Position numbers and translations under genes: made by a program
Notes under the pieces: model-generated
What the model saw: the letters and a program-made list of their open reading frames with translations, nothing else
What the model was told of the DNA's origin: nothing
The model's database searches: none
DNA from: Sphingomonas sp. MA1305
GTDB taxonomy: Bacteria; Pseudomonadota; Alphaproteobacteria; Sphingomonadales; Sphingomonadaceae
Direction of reading: 5' to 3'
Assembly (NCBI RefSeq): GCF_016107325.1
Contig: NZ_RCVT01000003.1
Coordinates: 62,001 to 126,000 of the forward strand
Length of the DNA: 64,000 nucleotides
Part shown: positions 28,073 to 36,429 of the stretch, piece after piece
Layout of the letters: each line of letters opens with the position of its first letter
Numbering within the stretch: the first letter of the stretch is position 1

Positions 28073-28816
28073 ATGCTGAAAATCGAAAACCTTCACGCCG
28101 AGATCGACGGCAAGGCGATCCTCAAGGGGCTGACCCTTGAGGTGAACGCGGGCGAGGTGCACGCGATCATGGGTCCGAACGGCGCGGGCAAGTCGACGCT
28201 CGGTTACGTGCTCGGCGGGCGGCCCGGCTATGAGGTGACGCAAGGGTCGGTCACGTTCGACGGGCAGGATCTGCTGGAACTCGAGCCGCACGAGCGTGCC
28301 GCGGCGGGCGTGTTCCTCGGCTTCCAATATCCGGTCGAGATTCCGGGCGTGTCGAACGTCCAGTTCCTGCGCGAGAGCCTGAACGCGCAGCGCGTCGGAC
28401 GGGGCGAGAAGCCGCTGTCGGGCGGCGAATTCCTGAAGCTGGCGCGCGAGCAGGCGGCGGGGCTGGGGCTCGACCAGGAGATGCTGAAGCGGCCGGTCAA
28501 CGTCGGTTTTTCCGGCGGCGAGAAGAAGCGCAACGAAATGGTGCAGATGGGCATCATCGATCCCAAATTCGCGATCCTCGATGAGACCGACAGCGGCCTC
28601 GACATCGACGCGCTGCGCATCGTCGGCGACGGCATCAACCGGATCATGCGCAAGGCCGACAAGGCGGTGCTGCTGATCACCCATTACCAGCGGCTGCTCG
28701 ACTATGTGCAGCCCGATCGCGTCCACGTGCTCGCCGACGGGCGGATCGTCCGCTCGGGCGGGCCGGAGCTGGCGCATGAGCTGGAGCGCGAGGGTTACGC
28801 GGGGGTGGCAGCGTGA
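28073..28816 (+). CDS. sufC: SufC ATPase
   Basis: 247-residue ABC-type ATPase that drives shape changes in SufBCD. Walker A GPNGAGKST, the signature FSGGEKKRNE and Walker B ILDETDSGLD are typical of SufC, as is the Q-loop FLGFQYPVEIPG. The stop overlaps the GTG start of sufD. Confidence 0.98.
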   Translation: MLKIENLHAEIDGKAILKGLTLEVNAGEVHAIMGPNGAGKSTLGYVLGGRPGYEVTQGSVTFDGQDLLELEPHERAAAGVFLGFQYPVEIPGVSNVQFLRESLNAQRVGRGEKPLSGGEFLKLAREQAAGLGLDQEMLKRPVNVGFSGGEKKRNEMVQMGIIDPKFAILDETDSGLDIDALRIVGDGINRIMRKADKAVLLITHYQRLLDYVQPDRVHVLADGRIVRSGGPELAHELEREGYAGVAA

Positions 28817-29883
28817 CGCCGCTGCTCGACCTGCCGTCGAACCGCGAGGAGGCGTGGCGCTGGGCCGATCTGGGCGGCATCGCCGCGGCGGCGGCGCTGG
28901 CGCCGGTGGCGGCGCCCGAGGCGGAGTTCCTCGACCTGCCCGGCGCGAAGCTGCTGTTCGTCGATGGCGTGCTGGACGCGACGCGTAGCGATCTCGGCCC
29001 GGTGACGCTGGGCGCGGTCGATCCGGGCGAACATCCGCTTGGCCGGCGGGCGTCGCAGGGCTGGACGCTGCGTCTCGCGGCGGATGCCGTCGCCGAGCCG
29101 GTGCAAGTGGTGCATGTCGCGACCGGTGCCGAGAACCATCTCGCCGCCGCGATCGCACTGGCCGACGATGCCGCGGCGCAGGTGATCGAGACCTATGTCG
29201 GGGCGGGCTGGTCGAACCGGCTGGCCCGGATCACGCTCGGCAAGGCGGCGCGGCTGATGCGGTCGGTGCGGTTGTTGCAGGCGGCGGGCTTCACCTCGCT
29301 GCGCGAGGAGGCGACGCTGGGCGAGGGCGCCAGCCTGGTGACGACGGTGCTCGGCGCGGGCGATGCGGGCACGCGGATCGACGGCGCGATATGCCTTGCG
29401 GGCGAGGGCGGCTATGCCGAATTCGGCGGCGCGCTGCTGACCCGCGATGCCCAGCGGCAGGAATGCGCGGTGCGCGTCCGCCATGCCGCGCCGAACGGCC
29501 AGAGCCATCAATTGTGGCGCGCGGTGGCGGCCGATCGCTCGGTCGCCAGCCTCGCCGCCGCGGTCGAGGTGGCGCGCGACGCGCAGAAGACCGATGGCGA
29601 GCAGAGCCTGCGCGGCCTGCTGCTGCAGCGCACGGCGACGGTCAACCTCAAGCCGGAGCTGGAGATCTTCGCCGACGACGTGAAATGCGCGCATGGTGCG
29701 ACGGTCGGCGAGCTCGACGCGCGGGCGCTCTTCTACATGCAGAGCCGCGGTATTCCGAAGGCGCGGGCGCAGGCGCTGCTGACCCGCGCCTTCGTCGCGG
29801 ACGCGATGGAGCGGATCGGCGACGAGACGGTGCGTGAGGCGTTCGTCGCGGATGCCGACGCGTGGCTGGAGCGGGCGTTGTGA
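28813..29883 (+). CDS. sufD: Fe-S cluster assembly protein SufD
   Basis: 356-residue paralogue of SufB and third part of the scaffold. The C-terminal family block ELEIFADDVKCAHGATVG and FYMQSRGIPKARAQALL is clear; the first 100 residues are variable and alanine-rich, as in other alphaproteobacteria. GTG start, four-base overlap with sufC, so coupled. Confidence 0.95.
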   Translation: MTPLLDLPSNREEAWRWADLGGIAAAAALAPVAAPEAEFLDLPGAKLLFVDGVLDATRSDLGPVTLGAVDPGEHPLGRRASQGWTLRLAADAVAEPVQVVHVATGAENHLAAAIALADDAAAQVIETYVGAGWSNRLARITLGKAARLMRSVRLLQAAGFTSLREEATLGEGASLVTTVLGAGDAGTRIDGAICLAGEGGYAEFGGALLTRDAQRQECAVRVRHAAPNGQSHQLWRAVAADRSVASLAAAVEVARDAQKTDGEQSLRGLLLQRTATVNLKPELEIFADDVKCAHGATVGELDARALFYMQSRGIPKARAQALLTRAFVADAMERIGDETVREAFVADADAWLERAL

Positions 29884-29897
29884 GTGGTGGGACCCTG

Positions 29898-30029
29898 ATC
29901 CTCCCCGGCACGGGGAGGGGTACCGCGACGCGGATCGGCGTGGTGGCGGGGGCTTTCCACGCGGCGCATCGCTTGAGGAAGCCCCCCTCCACCAGCTTCG
30001 CTGGTCCCCCTCCCCGTGCCGGGGAGGAT
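29898..30029. repeat. 132-base element with perfect 23-bp inverted arms
   Basis: The arm at 29898-29920 (ATCCTCCCCGGCACGGGG, then AGGGG) is repeated exactly, inverted, at 30007-30029. Each arm also folds on itself (CCTCCCC-GGCAC-GGGGAGG). It fills the sufD-sufS gap. The right arm supplies the GGGGAGG that serves as the sufS ribosome site. No ORF inside. Confidence 0.9.
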
Positions 30030-30034
30030 AAGTG

Positions 30035-31243
30035 ATGTCGTCCTCCGACAAGCCCCTCGACACGCTCGCCGATTTTCCTGCCATCCCCGCAGGCTGGGCG
30101 TATCTCGACACCGCGGCCACCGCGCAGAAGCCGCGCCCCGTGATCGACGCGATCACGCGGGCTTATGGCGAGACCTACGCCACGGTGCATCGCGGCGTGT
30201 ACCAGCGGTCCGCCGACATGACGCTCGCCTATGAGGCGGCGCGGCGGAAGGTGGCGGGCTTCATCGGTGCGGGATCGGCCGACGAGATCGTCTTCGTGCG
30301 CGGCGCGACCGAGGGGATCAATCTGGTCGCGCAATGCTGGGCGGGAACGCAGCTCAAGGCCGGCGACCGTATCCTGCTGTCGATGCTGGAGCATCACAGC
30401 AACATCGTGCCGTGGCAGATGGTCGCCGAACGCGTCGGTGCGGCGATCGACGTCGTGCCGCTGACCGCCGACCATCGCATCGACCTGGACGCGATGGCGC
30501 GGATGCTGACGCCGCAGCACAAGCTGGTCGCGCTGGCGCATGTCTCCAACGTGCTCGGCTCGGTCCTCGACGTGCGGCCCGCGACCGAGCTGGCGCATCG
30601 CGTCGGCGCGAAGATCCTGCTCGACGGCTGCCAGGCAGTGCCGCGCGTCGCGGTCGATGTCACCGCGATCGGGTGCGACTTTTACGTCTTTTCGGGACAC
30701 AAGCTCTACGGCCCGACCGGGATCGGCGTGCTGTGGGGGCGGCCGGAGCTGCTCGATGCGATGCCGCCCTATCAGGGGGGCGGATCGATGATCGACCGCG
30801 TGACCTTCGCCCGGACGACCTATGCGCCGCCGCCCGGGCGGTTCGAGGCGGGGACGCCGCATATCGTCGGCGCGCTCGGCCTCGCCGCCGCCATCGACTA
30901 TGTCGAGGGGATCGGGCTCGACCGTATCCATGCGCATGAGACGGCGCTGGTGCGCGATGCCCGCGCGGCGCTGGCGACGATCAATTCGGTGCGCCTGTTC
31001 GGGCCGGACGATGCCGCGGGCATCGTCTCCTTCGCGGTCGAGGGGGTGCATCCGCACGACGTCGGCACCATATTGGACGAAGGCCGGGTGGCGATCCGCG
31101 CCGGCCATCATTGCGCGCAGCCGCTGATGGAGGCGCTAGGCGTCGACGCGACCGCGCGGGCGAGCTTCGGCGTCTACAACGGGCCGCAGGATATCGAGGC
31201 GCTGGTCCGGGGCGTCGAGCGCGTAACGCGGATTTTTGGGTAG
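30035..31243 (+). CDS. sufS: Cysteine desulfurase SufS
   Basis: 402-residue PLP enzyme that takes sulfur from cysteine for cluster assembly. The PLP lysine is in SGHKLYGPTG and the active cysteine in RAGHHCAQPLM; HVSNVLGS and LLDGCQAVPR are also typical of group II desulfurases. No SufE gene is visible in the operon. ATG at 30035 sits 7 bases after GGAGG; a GTG codon directly before it is less well placed. Confidence 0.97.
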   Translation: MSSSDKPLDTLADFPAIPAGWAYLDTAATAQKPRPVIDAITRAYGETYATVHRGVYQRSADMTLAYEAARRKVAGFIGAGSADEIVFVRGATEGINLVAQCWAGTQLKAGDRILLSMLEHHSNIVPWQMVAERVGAAIDVVPLTADHRIDLDAMARMLTPQHKLVALAHVSNVLGSVLDVRPATELAHRVGAKILLDGCQAVPRVAVDVTAIGCDFYVFSGHKLYGPTGIGVLWGRPELLDAMPPYQGGGSMIDRVTFARTTYAPPPGRFEAGTPHIVGALGLAAAIDYVEGIGLDRIHAHETALVRDARAALATINSVRLFGPDDAAGIVSFAVEGVHPHDVGTILDEGRVAIRAGHHCAQPLMEALGVDATARASFGVYNGPQDIEALVRGVERVTRIFG

Positions 31244-31254
31244 GGATTTTTCGG

Positions 31255-31710
31255 ATGAGCGACACGATCCGGGTCGAAGAGGTGGAAGCGGTGGCCGCGC
31301 CGCCGCGCGCGCGCGTCGAGGACGCCGGCGGCGCACCGCGCGAACGCGACTATCTGTCGGGCTTCCTGCAGCAAAAGCCGGCGGGCGATGCGGCGAACGA
31401 GCCGGGCGGCGCGCTGTACGAGAGCGTGATCGAGGCGCTGAAGGAGATCTATGATCCCGAGATTCCGGTGAACATCTACGATCTCGGCCTGATCTACGGC
31501 GTCGAGGTGACCGAGCAGGGCCATGCCGCGGTGACGATGACGCTGACCACGCCGCATTGCCCGGTGGCGGAATCGATGCCGGGCGAGGTCGAGCTGCGCG
31601 TCGGATCGGTGCCGGGGATCGCGGTGGCGGACGTCAATCTGGTCTGGGACCCGCCTTGGGACCCGCAGAAGATGTCCGACGAGGCGAAGCTGGAATTGGG
31701 GATGTTGTGA
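31255..31710 (+). CDS. sufT: SUF-system MIP18-family protein SufT
   Basis: 151 residues: a variable N-terminal 50, then a DUF59/MIP18 domain (EIYDPEIPVNIYDLGLIYGV) with the conserved cysteine in LTTPHCPV and a DPPWDPQKMSDEAKLELG end. SufT-type proteins help mature and deliver Fe-S clusters. It follows sufS by 11 bases. Confidence 0.93.
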   Translation: MSDTIRVEEVEAVAAPPRARVEDAGGAPRERDYLSGFLQQKPAGDAANEPGGALYESVIEALKEIYDPEIPVNIYDLGLIYGVEVTEQGHAAVTMTLTTPHCPVAESMPGEVELRVGSVPGIAVADVNLVWDPPWDPQKMSDEAKLELGML

Positions 31711-31715
31711 GCAAC

Positions 31716-31819
31716 AAGCCCCTCCCCTTCAGGGGAGGGGTTGGGGTGGGGGCTGTCCGCGAGCGCATTCCTTGCGGCGACGCCCCACCCCCTACCCCTC
31801 CCCTGAAGGGGAGGGGCTT
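31716..31819. repeat. 104-base element with perfect 26-bp inverted arms
   Basis: AAGCCCCTCCCCTTCAGGGG plus AGGGGT (31716-31741) recurs exactly, inverted, at 31794-31819; beyond this both arms continue as G-rich or C-rich near matches. Each arm is itself a CCCCTCCCC-TTCA-GGGGAGGGG hairpin. It fills the sufT-sufA gap and is related in design to the sufD-sufS element. Confidence 0.9.
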
Positions 31820-31831
31820 GGAGAAGAAGAG

Positions 31832-32182
31832 ATGACCACCTTACGCCAGCGGCCGGCGCCGCTGATCCTGACCGAGAGCGCCGAGGCGCGGATCGCCGAG
31901 CTGATGGCGCGCGCGCCGGAAGGTGCGAACGGCGTCAAGCTGTCGACGCCGCGGCGCGGCTGTTCGGGGCTCGCCTATTCGGTCGATTACGTCACCGAGG
32001 CCAAGCCGTTCGACGAGCGGATCGAGACGCCGGGCGGCACGCTCTACGTCGACGGCGGCTCGATCCTGTATCTCGTCGGGTCGACGATGGACTGGGTCGA
32101 GGACGATTTCACCGCCGGCTTCGTGTTCAACAATCCGAACGCCAAGGGCGCCTGCGGCTGCGGGGAAAGCTTCACGGTGTAG
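31832..32182 (+). CDS. sufA: A-type Fe-S carrier SufA
   Basis: 116-residue HesB/IscA-family protein that carries clusters from SufBCD to client proteins. The three cluster cysteines are in RRGCSGLAY and GACGCGESF. FNNPNAKGACGCG is diagnostic of the family. Last gene of the operon. A GGAG lies upstream within the end of the repeat element. Confidence 0.95.
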   Translation: MTTLRQRPAPLILTESAEARIAELMARAPEGANGVKLSTPRRGCSGLAYSVDYVTEAKPFDERIETPGGTLYVDGGSILYLVGSTMDWVEDDFTAGFVFNNPNAKGACGCGESFTV

Positions 32183-32192
32183 GCGCTGTTCG

Positions 32193-32284
32193 TCATGCCG
32201 GACTTGTTCCGGCATCCACCGCTGTGCACACGCAGCAGCCTTGGCTTACGCGGACGGGTGGATGCCGGAACTAGTCCGGCATGA
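32193..32284. repeat. 92-base element with 28-bp inverted arms (one mismatch)
   Basis: TCATGCCGGACTTGTTCCGG and on to CATCCACC (32193-32220) is inverted at 32257-32284 with one change. Each arm also pairs internally (GCCGGA/TCCGGC). It lies between convergent sufA and the ceramide-synthase candidate and may end transcription from both sides. Confidence 0.9.
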
Positions 32285-32296
32285 CGGTTGGAATGG

Positions 32297-33451
32297 TCAC
32301 AACGCCTTTTCGTAGATTACGTAGGTCTTGTTGACGCGGCTCTGGATCGTCTCGGCGATCGAGCGCATCCCCTGATTGTCCTCGAGGATCCAGCCGATCT
32401 CGCCTCGGCTCGCACCGTAACGCTCCACCGACGCGCGGCGGATATACTCGATCATCATGAAGGCGAGCTGGCTCGCCATACGCGACGATTGCAGCTCCTT
32501 GACGACGCCCATCAGCGGCACGCGCATCGTCCGCACCTTCGGCTTGCGCAGCCACAGCAGCAGCTTCGCCCAGCCGAACGGCAACAGGCTGCCGCCCAGC
32601 GGCTTCAGCGGCTCATTGAGATCGGGCAGGGTGATCATGAACGCGACCGGCTTGCCGTCCAGCTCGGCGATGCGGATCAGGTCGTTGAACACGATCGGCT
32701 TCAGCTTGACGCCGACGTCCTTGATCTCCGGCGGGGTCAACGGCACGAAGCCCCAATTGTCGCTCCACGCATCGTTGAGGATGCCGAGGATGATCGCCGC
32801 TTCCTGGTCGAACTTGCTCTTGTCGACCTCGCGCACGGTGATGCGCGGATTGTTCTCGCCGGACTTGATGATCCGCTTCACGATCGGCTGAAATTCCTGC
32901 GTGATGTCGAGCTCGTAGGTGTAGAGCGTCTTGACCACGCCGTAGCCGGCGCGCTCCACCCAGCCCTGATATTCGCGACGGCCGTGACCCATCATGATCG
33001 TCGGACTATGGTCGAAGCCCTGGACCAGCAGGCCCGGCTCTTCCCAGATCGACTGAGAGATCGGGCCGAGCGCGCGGGTCATGCCCTGTTCGCGCAGCCA
33101 GCCTTCCGCTTGGGCGAGCAGGGCGACGAAAATGTCCTCGCGCTCCGCATCCATCAGGCCCCATTGGCCGACGCCGGGGCCGAAGCCCTGTTCGGCCGGC
33201 ATGGTCAGCGCCAGCGTATCGATATGCGCGGAGATGCGTCCGACGACGCGACCGCCCTCTTCGGCGAGGAACAATTGCGCCTTGGCGTGGCTGTACCAGC
33301 CGTTCTTTTCGGGAGTAATCAGGCCGAGGGCTTCACCCTTCAGCGGTGGGACCCAGTGCGGATCGTCGCGATACAGACGAAAAGGCAGGTCGACGAAGGC
33401 CTTGCGGTCCTTCTTCGTCACTACAGGGCGGATCGTCACGTTGCTGGCCAT
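32297..33451 (-). CDS. GNAT-fold protein, candidate bacterial ceramide synthase (bCerS)
   Basis: 384-residue cytoplasmic protein with GNAT acyltransferase layout. Its opening (IRPVVTKKDRKAFVDLPFRLYRDD has the LPFRLYRDDPHWVPPL block) and the end EDNQGMRSIAETIQSRVNK are typical of a large family annotated only as N-acetyltransferase. In Caulobacter a GNAT-type protein acylates the sphingoid base and is the ceramide synthase. Location beside a lipid desaturase and near spt, acp and cerR argues for that role here. Start at MASNVTIRP by similarity. Assignment as ceramide synthase is inferred, not shown. Confidence 0.65.
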   Translation of the reverse strand: MASNVTIRPVVTKKDRKAFVDLPFRLYRDDPHWVPPLKGEALGLITPEKNGWYSHAKAQLFLAEEGGRVVGRISAHIDTLALTMPAEQGFGPGVGQWGLMDAEREDIFVALLAQAEGWLREQGMTRALGPISQSIWEEPGLLVQGFDHSPTIMMGHGRREYQGWVERAGYGVVKTLYTYELDITQEFQPIVKRIIKSGENNPRITVREVDKSKFDQEAAIILGILNDAWSDNWGFVPLTPPEIKDVGVKLKPIVFNDLIRIAELDGKPVAFMITLPDLNEPLKPLGGSLLPFGWAKLLLWLRKPKVRTMRVPLMGVVKELQSSRMASQLAFMMIEYIRRASVERYGASRGEIGWILEDNQGMRSIAETIQSRVNKTYVIYEKAL

Positions 33452-33597
33452 CGTCTTTCCCTCCTCCGGCGCCGGGCGCATCTAGCACGAAGCCGCGGGC
33501 AAGCGAGTGACGATTGCGTCATCAGTGATCGAAAACTTGCGCGGACCCACGGGCGTCGCGCCTGTAAATGCCACGCTGTCGCCACTATCTGGAGGCA

Positions 33598-34704
33598 ATG
33601 GCACAGGTCATGGACAGCACCCTTTCCCTCGCACGCGATACCGCCCCCGCGGCGGAGGGCGCGCGCGCCAAGACGATCCGGATCGCCGACGACAAGGCGA
33701 TGCTGCGCACCGCGGCGGAACTGACGCGCGATCTGATCGCGCCGCGTCCCCGCGTCTATTGGGCGGACATGATCGCCTCGGTCATCGTCGGCTATGGCGC
33801 CTTGGTGGCGGCGGTGACGGTGTCGGGTGCCGGCTGGGTGGTGCTGGCGGCGGTGATCGCCGCGCTGGCGCTCTATCGTGCGGAAAGCTTCATCCACGAA
33901 GTCAGCCATATGAAGCACAGCAGCGTGCCGGGCTTCCGCGCCGGCTGGAACGCGCTGGTCGGCGTGCCGATGCTGACGCCCAGCTTCATGTACGAGGGCG
34001 TGCATAACCTGCACCACGCCAAGACCCGCTACGGCACGGTCGAGGATCCGGAATATCTGCCGCTGGCGCTGATGAAGCCGTGGACGCTGCCGGCGTTCGT
34101 CGTCATCTCGGCGTTGGCGCCGATCGGCCTGCTGATCCGCTTCGCCATCCTGTCGCCCCTGTCGCTGCTTTCGCCGCGACTGCGGACCATCGTGCGCGAG
34201 CGCTATTCGGCGCTGGCGATCAACCCGCAGTTCCGCCGCCGCGCGCCGGAGGGCGAGGCGCTGGCGCTGTGGAACCGTACCGAGACGGCCGCCAGCCTGT
34301 GGGCGATCGCGATCGTCGTGCTGACCGCCACCGGCGTCTTCTCGCTGCGCGGCGTGCTGATCGCGCTGGCGATCGGATCGACGGTTGCGGTCGTCAATCA
34401 GGTCCGCACCCTGGTGGCGCATCTGTGGGAGAATGACGGCGAGCCGATGACCGTCACCGGCCAATATCTCGATTCGGTCAACGTGCCGCCGCCGGCGTTG
34501 TTGCCGGCTCTCTGGGCGCCGGTCGGCCTGCGCTACCATGCGCTGCATCATCTGATCCCGGCGCTGCCCTATCACTCGCTCGGCGAGGCGCATCGCCGCA
34601 TCACCGCGGCGCTGGAAGCGGGCTCGCCCTACCATAAGGCGAGCTACGCGGGCCTGCCCGGCCTTGTGCACAAGATCGTACGGAGCACGCTGGTCGCGCG
34701 CTAA
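33598..34704 (+). CDS. Membrane fatty acid desaturase/hydroxylase
   Basis: 368-residue di-iron membrane enzyme. The three histidine boxes are HEVSH (residues 100-104), HNLHH (136-140) and HALHH (about 310). Several hydrophobic helices surround them. The first ATG after GGAGG (33598) is used, though spacing is short; the next ATG at 33610 is possible. It is divergent from the bCerS candidate, sharing its promoter region. It may act on the sphingoid base or on the fatty acyl chain of ceramide; sphingomonads do make unsaturated long-chain bases. Confidence 0.85.
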   Translation: MAQVMDSTLSLARDTAPAAEGARAKTIRIADDKAMLRTAAELTRDLIAPRPRVYWADMIASVIVGYGALVAAVTVSGAGWVVLAAVIAALALYRAESFIHEVSHMKHSSVPGFRAGWNALVGVPMLTPSFMYEGVHNLHHAKTRYGTVEDPEYLPLALMKPWTLPAFVVISALAPIGLLIRFAILSPLSLLSPRLRTIVRERYSALAINPQFRRRAPEGEALALWNRTETAASLWAIAIVVLTATGVFSLRGVLIALAIGSTVAVVNQVRTLVAHLWENDGEPMTVTGQYLDSVNVPPPALLPALWAPVGLRYHALHHLIPALPYHSLGEAHRRITAALEAGSPYHKASYAGLPGLVHKIVRSTLVAR

Positions 34705-34790
34705 TTCGATGGTCGGGATCGTCCGTCCCGCCTAGAATGACGGCGACGGCTGCGGCGTTTCGCCCGGCCGGAACGAAAGGCGCGGGATCA

Positions 34791-35327
34791 ATGGCGAGCA
34801 TCGTGATCTTAATCGCGCTGGCGGCACAGGCTGCAGCAGATAATGCCGCATCGGGCGCCGGGACGATCACCGTCGCCGTCGCCCCCGATACGCCGGTCAG
34901 CCCGCCGGAGGCAGCCTTGCTGGCCGAGGGGGTGGGCGACGCGCTGGCGGGGGCGAGCTTCCTCGTGCTGCCCGGCCAGGGCGTGGGGCGCTATACCGCG
35001 CGCGTCTCGCTGACGCGCCATGCGCAGGGTCCGGTCACCGCACCGGGCAGTGCGATCGCATCAAGCGCCGGGGTCGCCAATTGGGGTGCGGGCCTGCGCG
35101 TCACGCTGCCGACCAACAAGCAGCAGATCCACGAGCTGATGGTGTCGACGCTGACGCTCAGCATCGTATCGCGTAAGGATGGTCGTGTCGTGTGGACGGG
35201 CAAGGCACTGACCGCGCAGGTCGAGGGCACGCGGGCCGATGCGCCGGGCGAGCTCGGTCGCCGGCTGACCCGGGCGCTGATGACGCGCTATCCGCAGCCG
35301 ACGCCGGACACCTTGTCGGTGCCGTAA
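34791..35327 (+). CDS. Secreted DUF4136-like protein
   Basis: 178 residues: signal peptide (MASIVILIALAAQAAA), then a mostly beta-strand domain. The segment SRKDGRVVWTGKALTAQ followed by helix ELGRRLTRALMTRYP resembles the C-terminal half of DUF4136 proteins, which sit in the periplasm or outer membrane. No lipobox cysteine. It is convergent with lptG, 10 bases apart, and reads in the same direction as the desaturase, so it may belong with lipid export. Confidence 0.6.
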   Translation: MASIVILIALAAQAAADNAASGAGTITVAVAPDTPVSPPEAALLAEGVGDALAGASFLVLPGQGVGRYTARVSLTRHAQGPVTAPGSAIASSAGVANWGAGLRVTLPTNKQQIHELMVSTLTLSIVSRKDGRVVWTGKALTAQVEGTRADAPGELGRRLTRALMTRYPQPTPDTLSVP

Positions 35328-35337
35328 TCCGGTAGGG

Positions 35338-36429
35338 CTATTCCTCGGTGCGGATCAGCACCGCTTCGCCGATCAGCAGGAACAGCAAAAATGGCGCCCA
35401 GGCGGCGAGGAACGGCGGGTAGGCGCCGAGATTGCCCATCGCCAGCGCGAAATTGTCCGCGACGAAATAGGCGAAGCCGAGCGCCATGCCGATCACCGCG
35501 CGAATGAACAGCTGGCCCGAGCGGGCGATGCCGAACGCCGCGACCGCGCCGAGCAGCGGCATCAGCACCGCGGACAGCGGCCCGGACAATTTGTGCCACA
35601 GCGTGCTTTCCAGCGACTTGGTCGGCCGGCCGGCGTCGCGCAGGTCGCCGATCGCTGCCTCCAGCGCGGGGAAGGACAGGCCGTCGGGATTGACCTCGCC
35701 GAGGGTGAATTGATCGGGACGGACACCGGGCGCGACGATGGCGGTGCCGATCGCCCGCTGGCGCGCGGTGGCGACGTCGAAGCGGGTCGCGGGGGCGATC
35801 TGCCAGCCGTTGCCGACCCGGCGGCCGCGCGGCGCGGTGATGATCGAGACGAGGTTGCCGCCGGTGCGGTCGTAGACGGTGACGTTGCCGAGCTGCACCG
35901 CATTGCCGCGGCCGCGGACCTGGCCTACCGCGATCAGATCGTCGCCGTCGCGCACCCAGACGTTGGACCGGTCGCCGCGGTCGATCGGCAGCGCGCCATA
36001 TTCCACCGCCTTCCACTGGTCAAGCGTCGCGGTGGCGCGGGTGACGATCCGTTCGTTGAACGCGAAGCTGAAGATCGCCACGCCAAGGCTGGCGACGAGC
36101 AGCGGCGCGAGCACCTGATGCGCCGACAGGCCCGCCGCCTTCAGCGCGATGATCTCGCTGTTCTGGTTCATCGTGAAGAAGGTCGCGATCGCGCCGAGCA
36201 GCACCGAAAAGGGTAGCAGAAAGGCGATGATCTGCGGCGCACGCAGCGTGACATAGGTCCACACCTGCGCTTGCGTGTTGCCGGGATGGGCGAGGATGTT
36301 GCCCGATTCGCCGAGCAGGTCGAGCGTCTGCAGGATCAGCACCAGCGCGGCGAGCAGGCCGAACGTCCGCGTGAAGAACAGCCGCGCCATGTACCAGGAC
36401 ACGACGCGCGACGGGAAGAAGGCGTTCAT
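35338..36429 (-). CDS. lptG: LptG-family lipid export permease
   Basis: 363-residue inner-membrane protein of the YjgP/YjgQ family: three N-terminal helices, a periplasmic beta-jellyroll (about residues 130-260), three C-terminal helices. NQNSEIIALKAAGLSAHQ is the coupling region to the LptB ATPase. In LPS producers LptF and LptG extract LPS from the inner membrane. Sphingomonads have glycosphingolipids instead, so a sphingolipid cargo is plausible. Its ATG overlaps the lptF stop (ATGA). Confidence 0.9.
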   Translation of the reverse strand: MNAFFPSRVVSWYMARLFFTRTFGLLAALVLILQTLDLLGESGNILAHPGNTQAQVWTYVTLRAPQIIAFLLPFSVLLGAIATFFTMNQNSEIIALKAAGLSAHQVLAPLLVASLGVAIFSFAFNERIVTRATATLDQWKAVEYGALPIDRGDRSNVWVRDGDDLIAVGQVRGRGNAVQLGNVTVYDRTGGNLVSIITAPRGRRVGNGWQIAPATRFDVATARQRAIGTAIVAPGVRPDQFTLGEVNPDGLSFPALEAAIGDLRDAGRPTKSLESTLWHKLSGPLSAVLMPLLGAVAAFGIARSGQLFIRAVIGMALGFAYFVADNFALAMGNLGAYPPFLAAWAPFLLFLLIGEAVLIRTEE

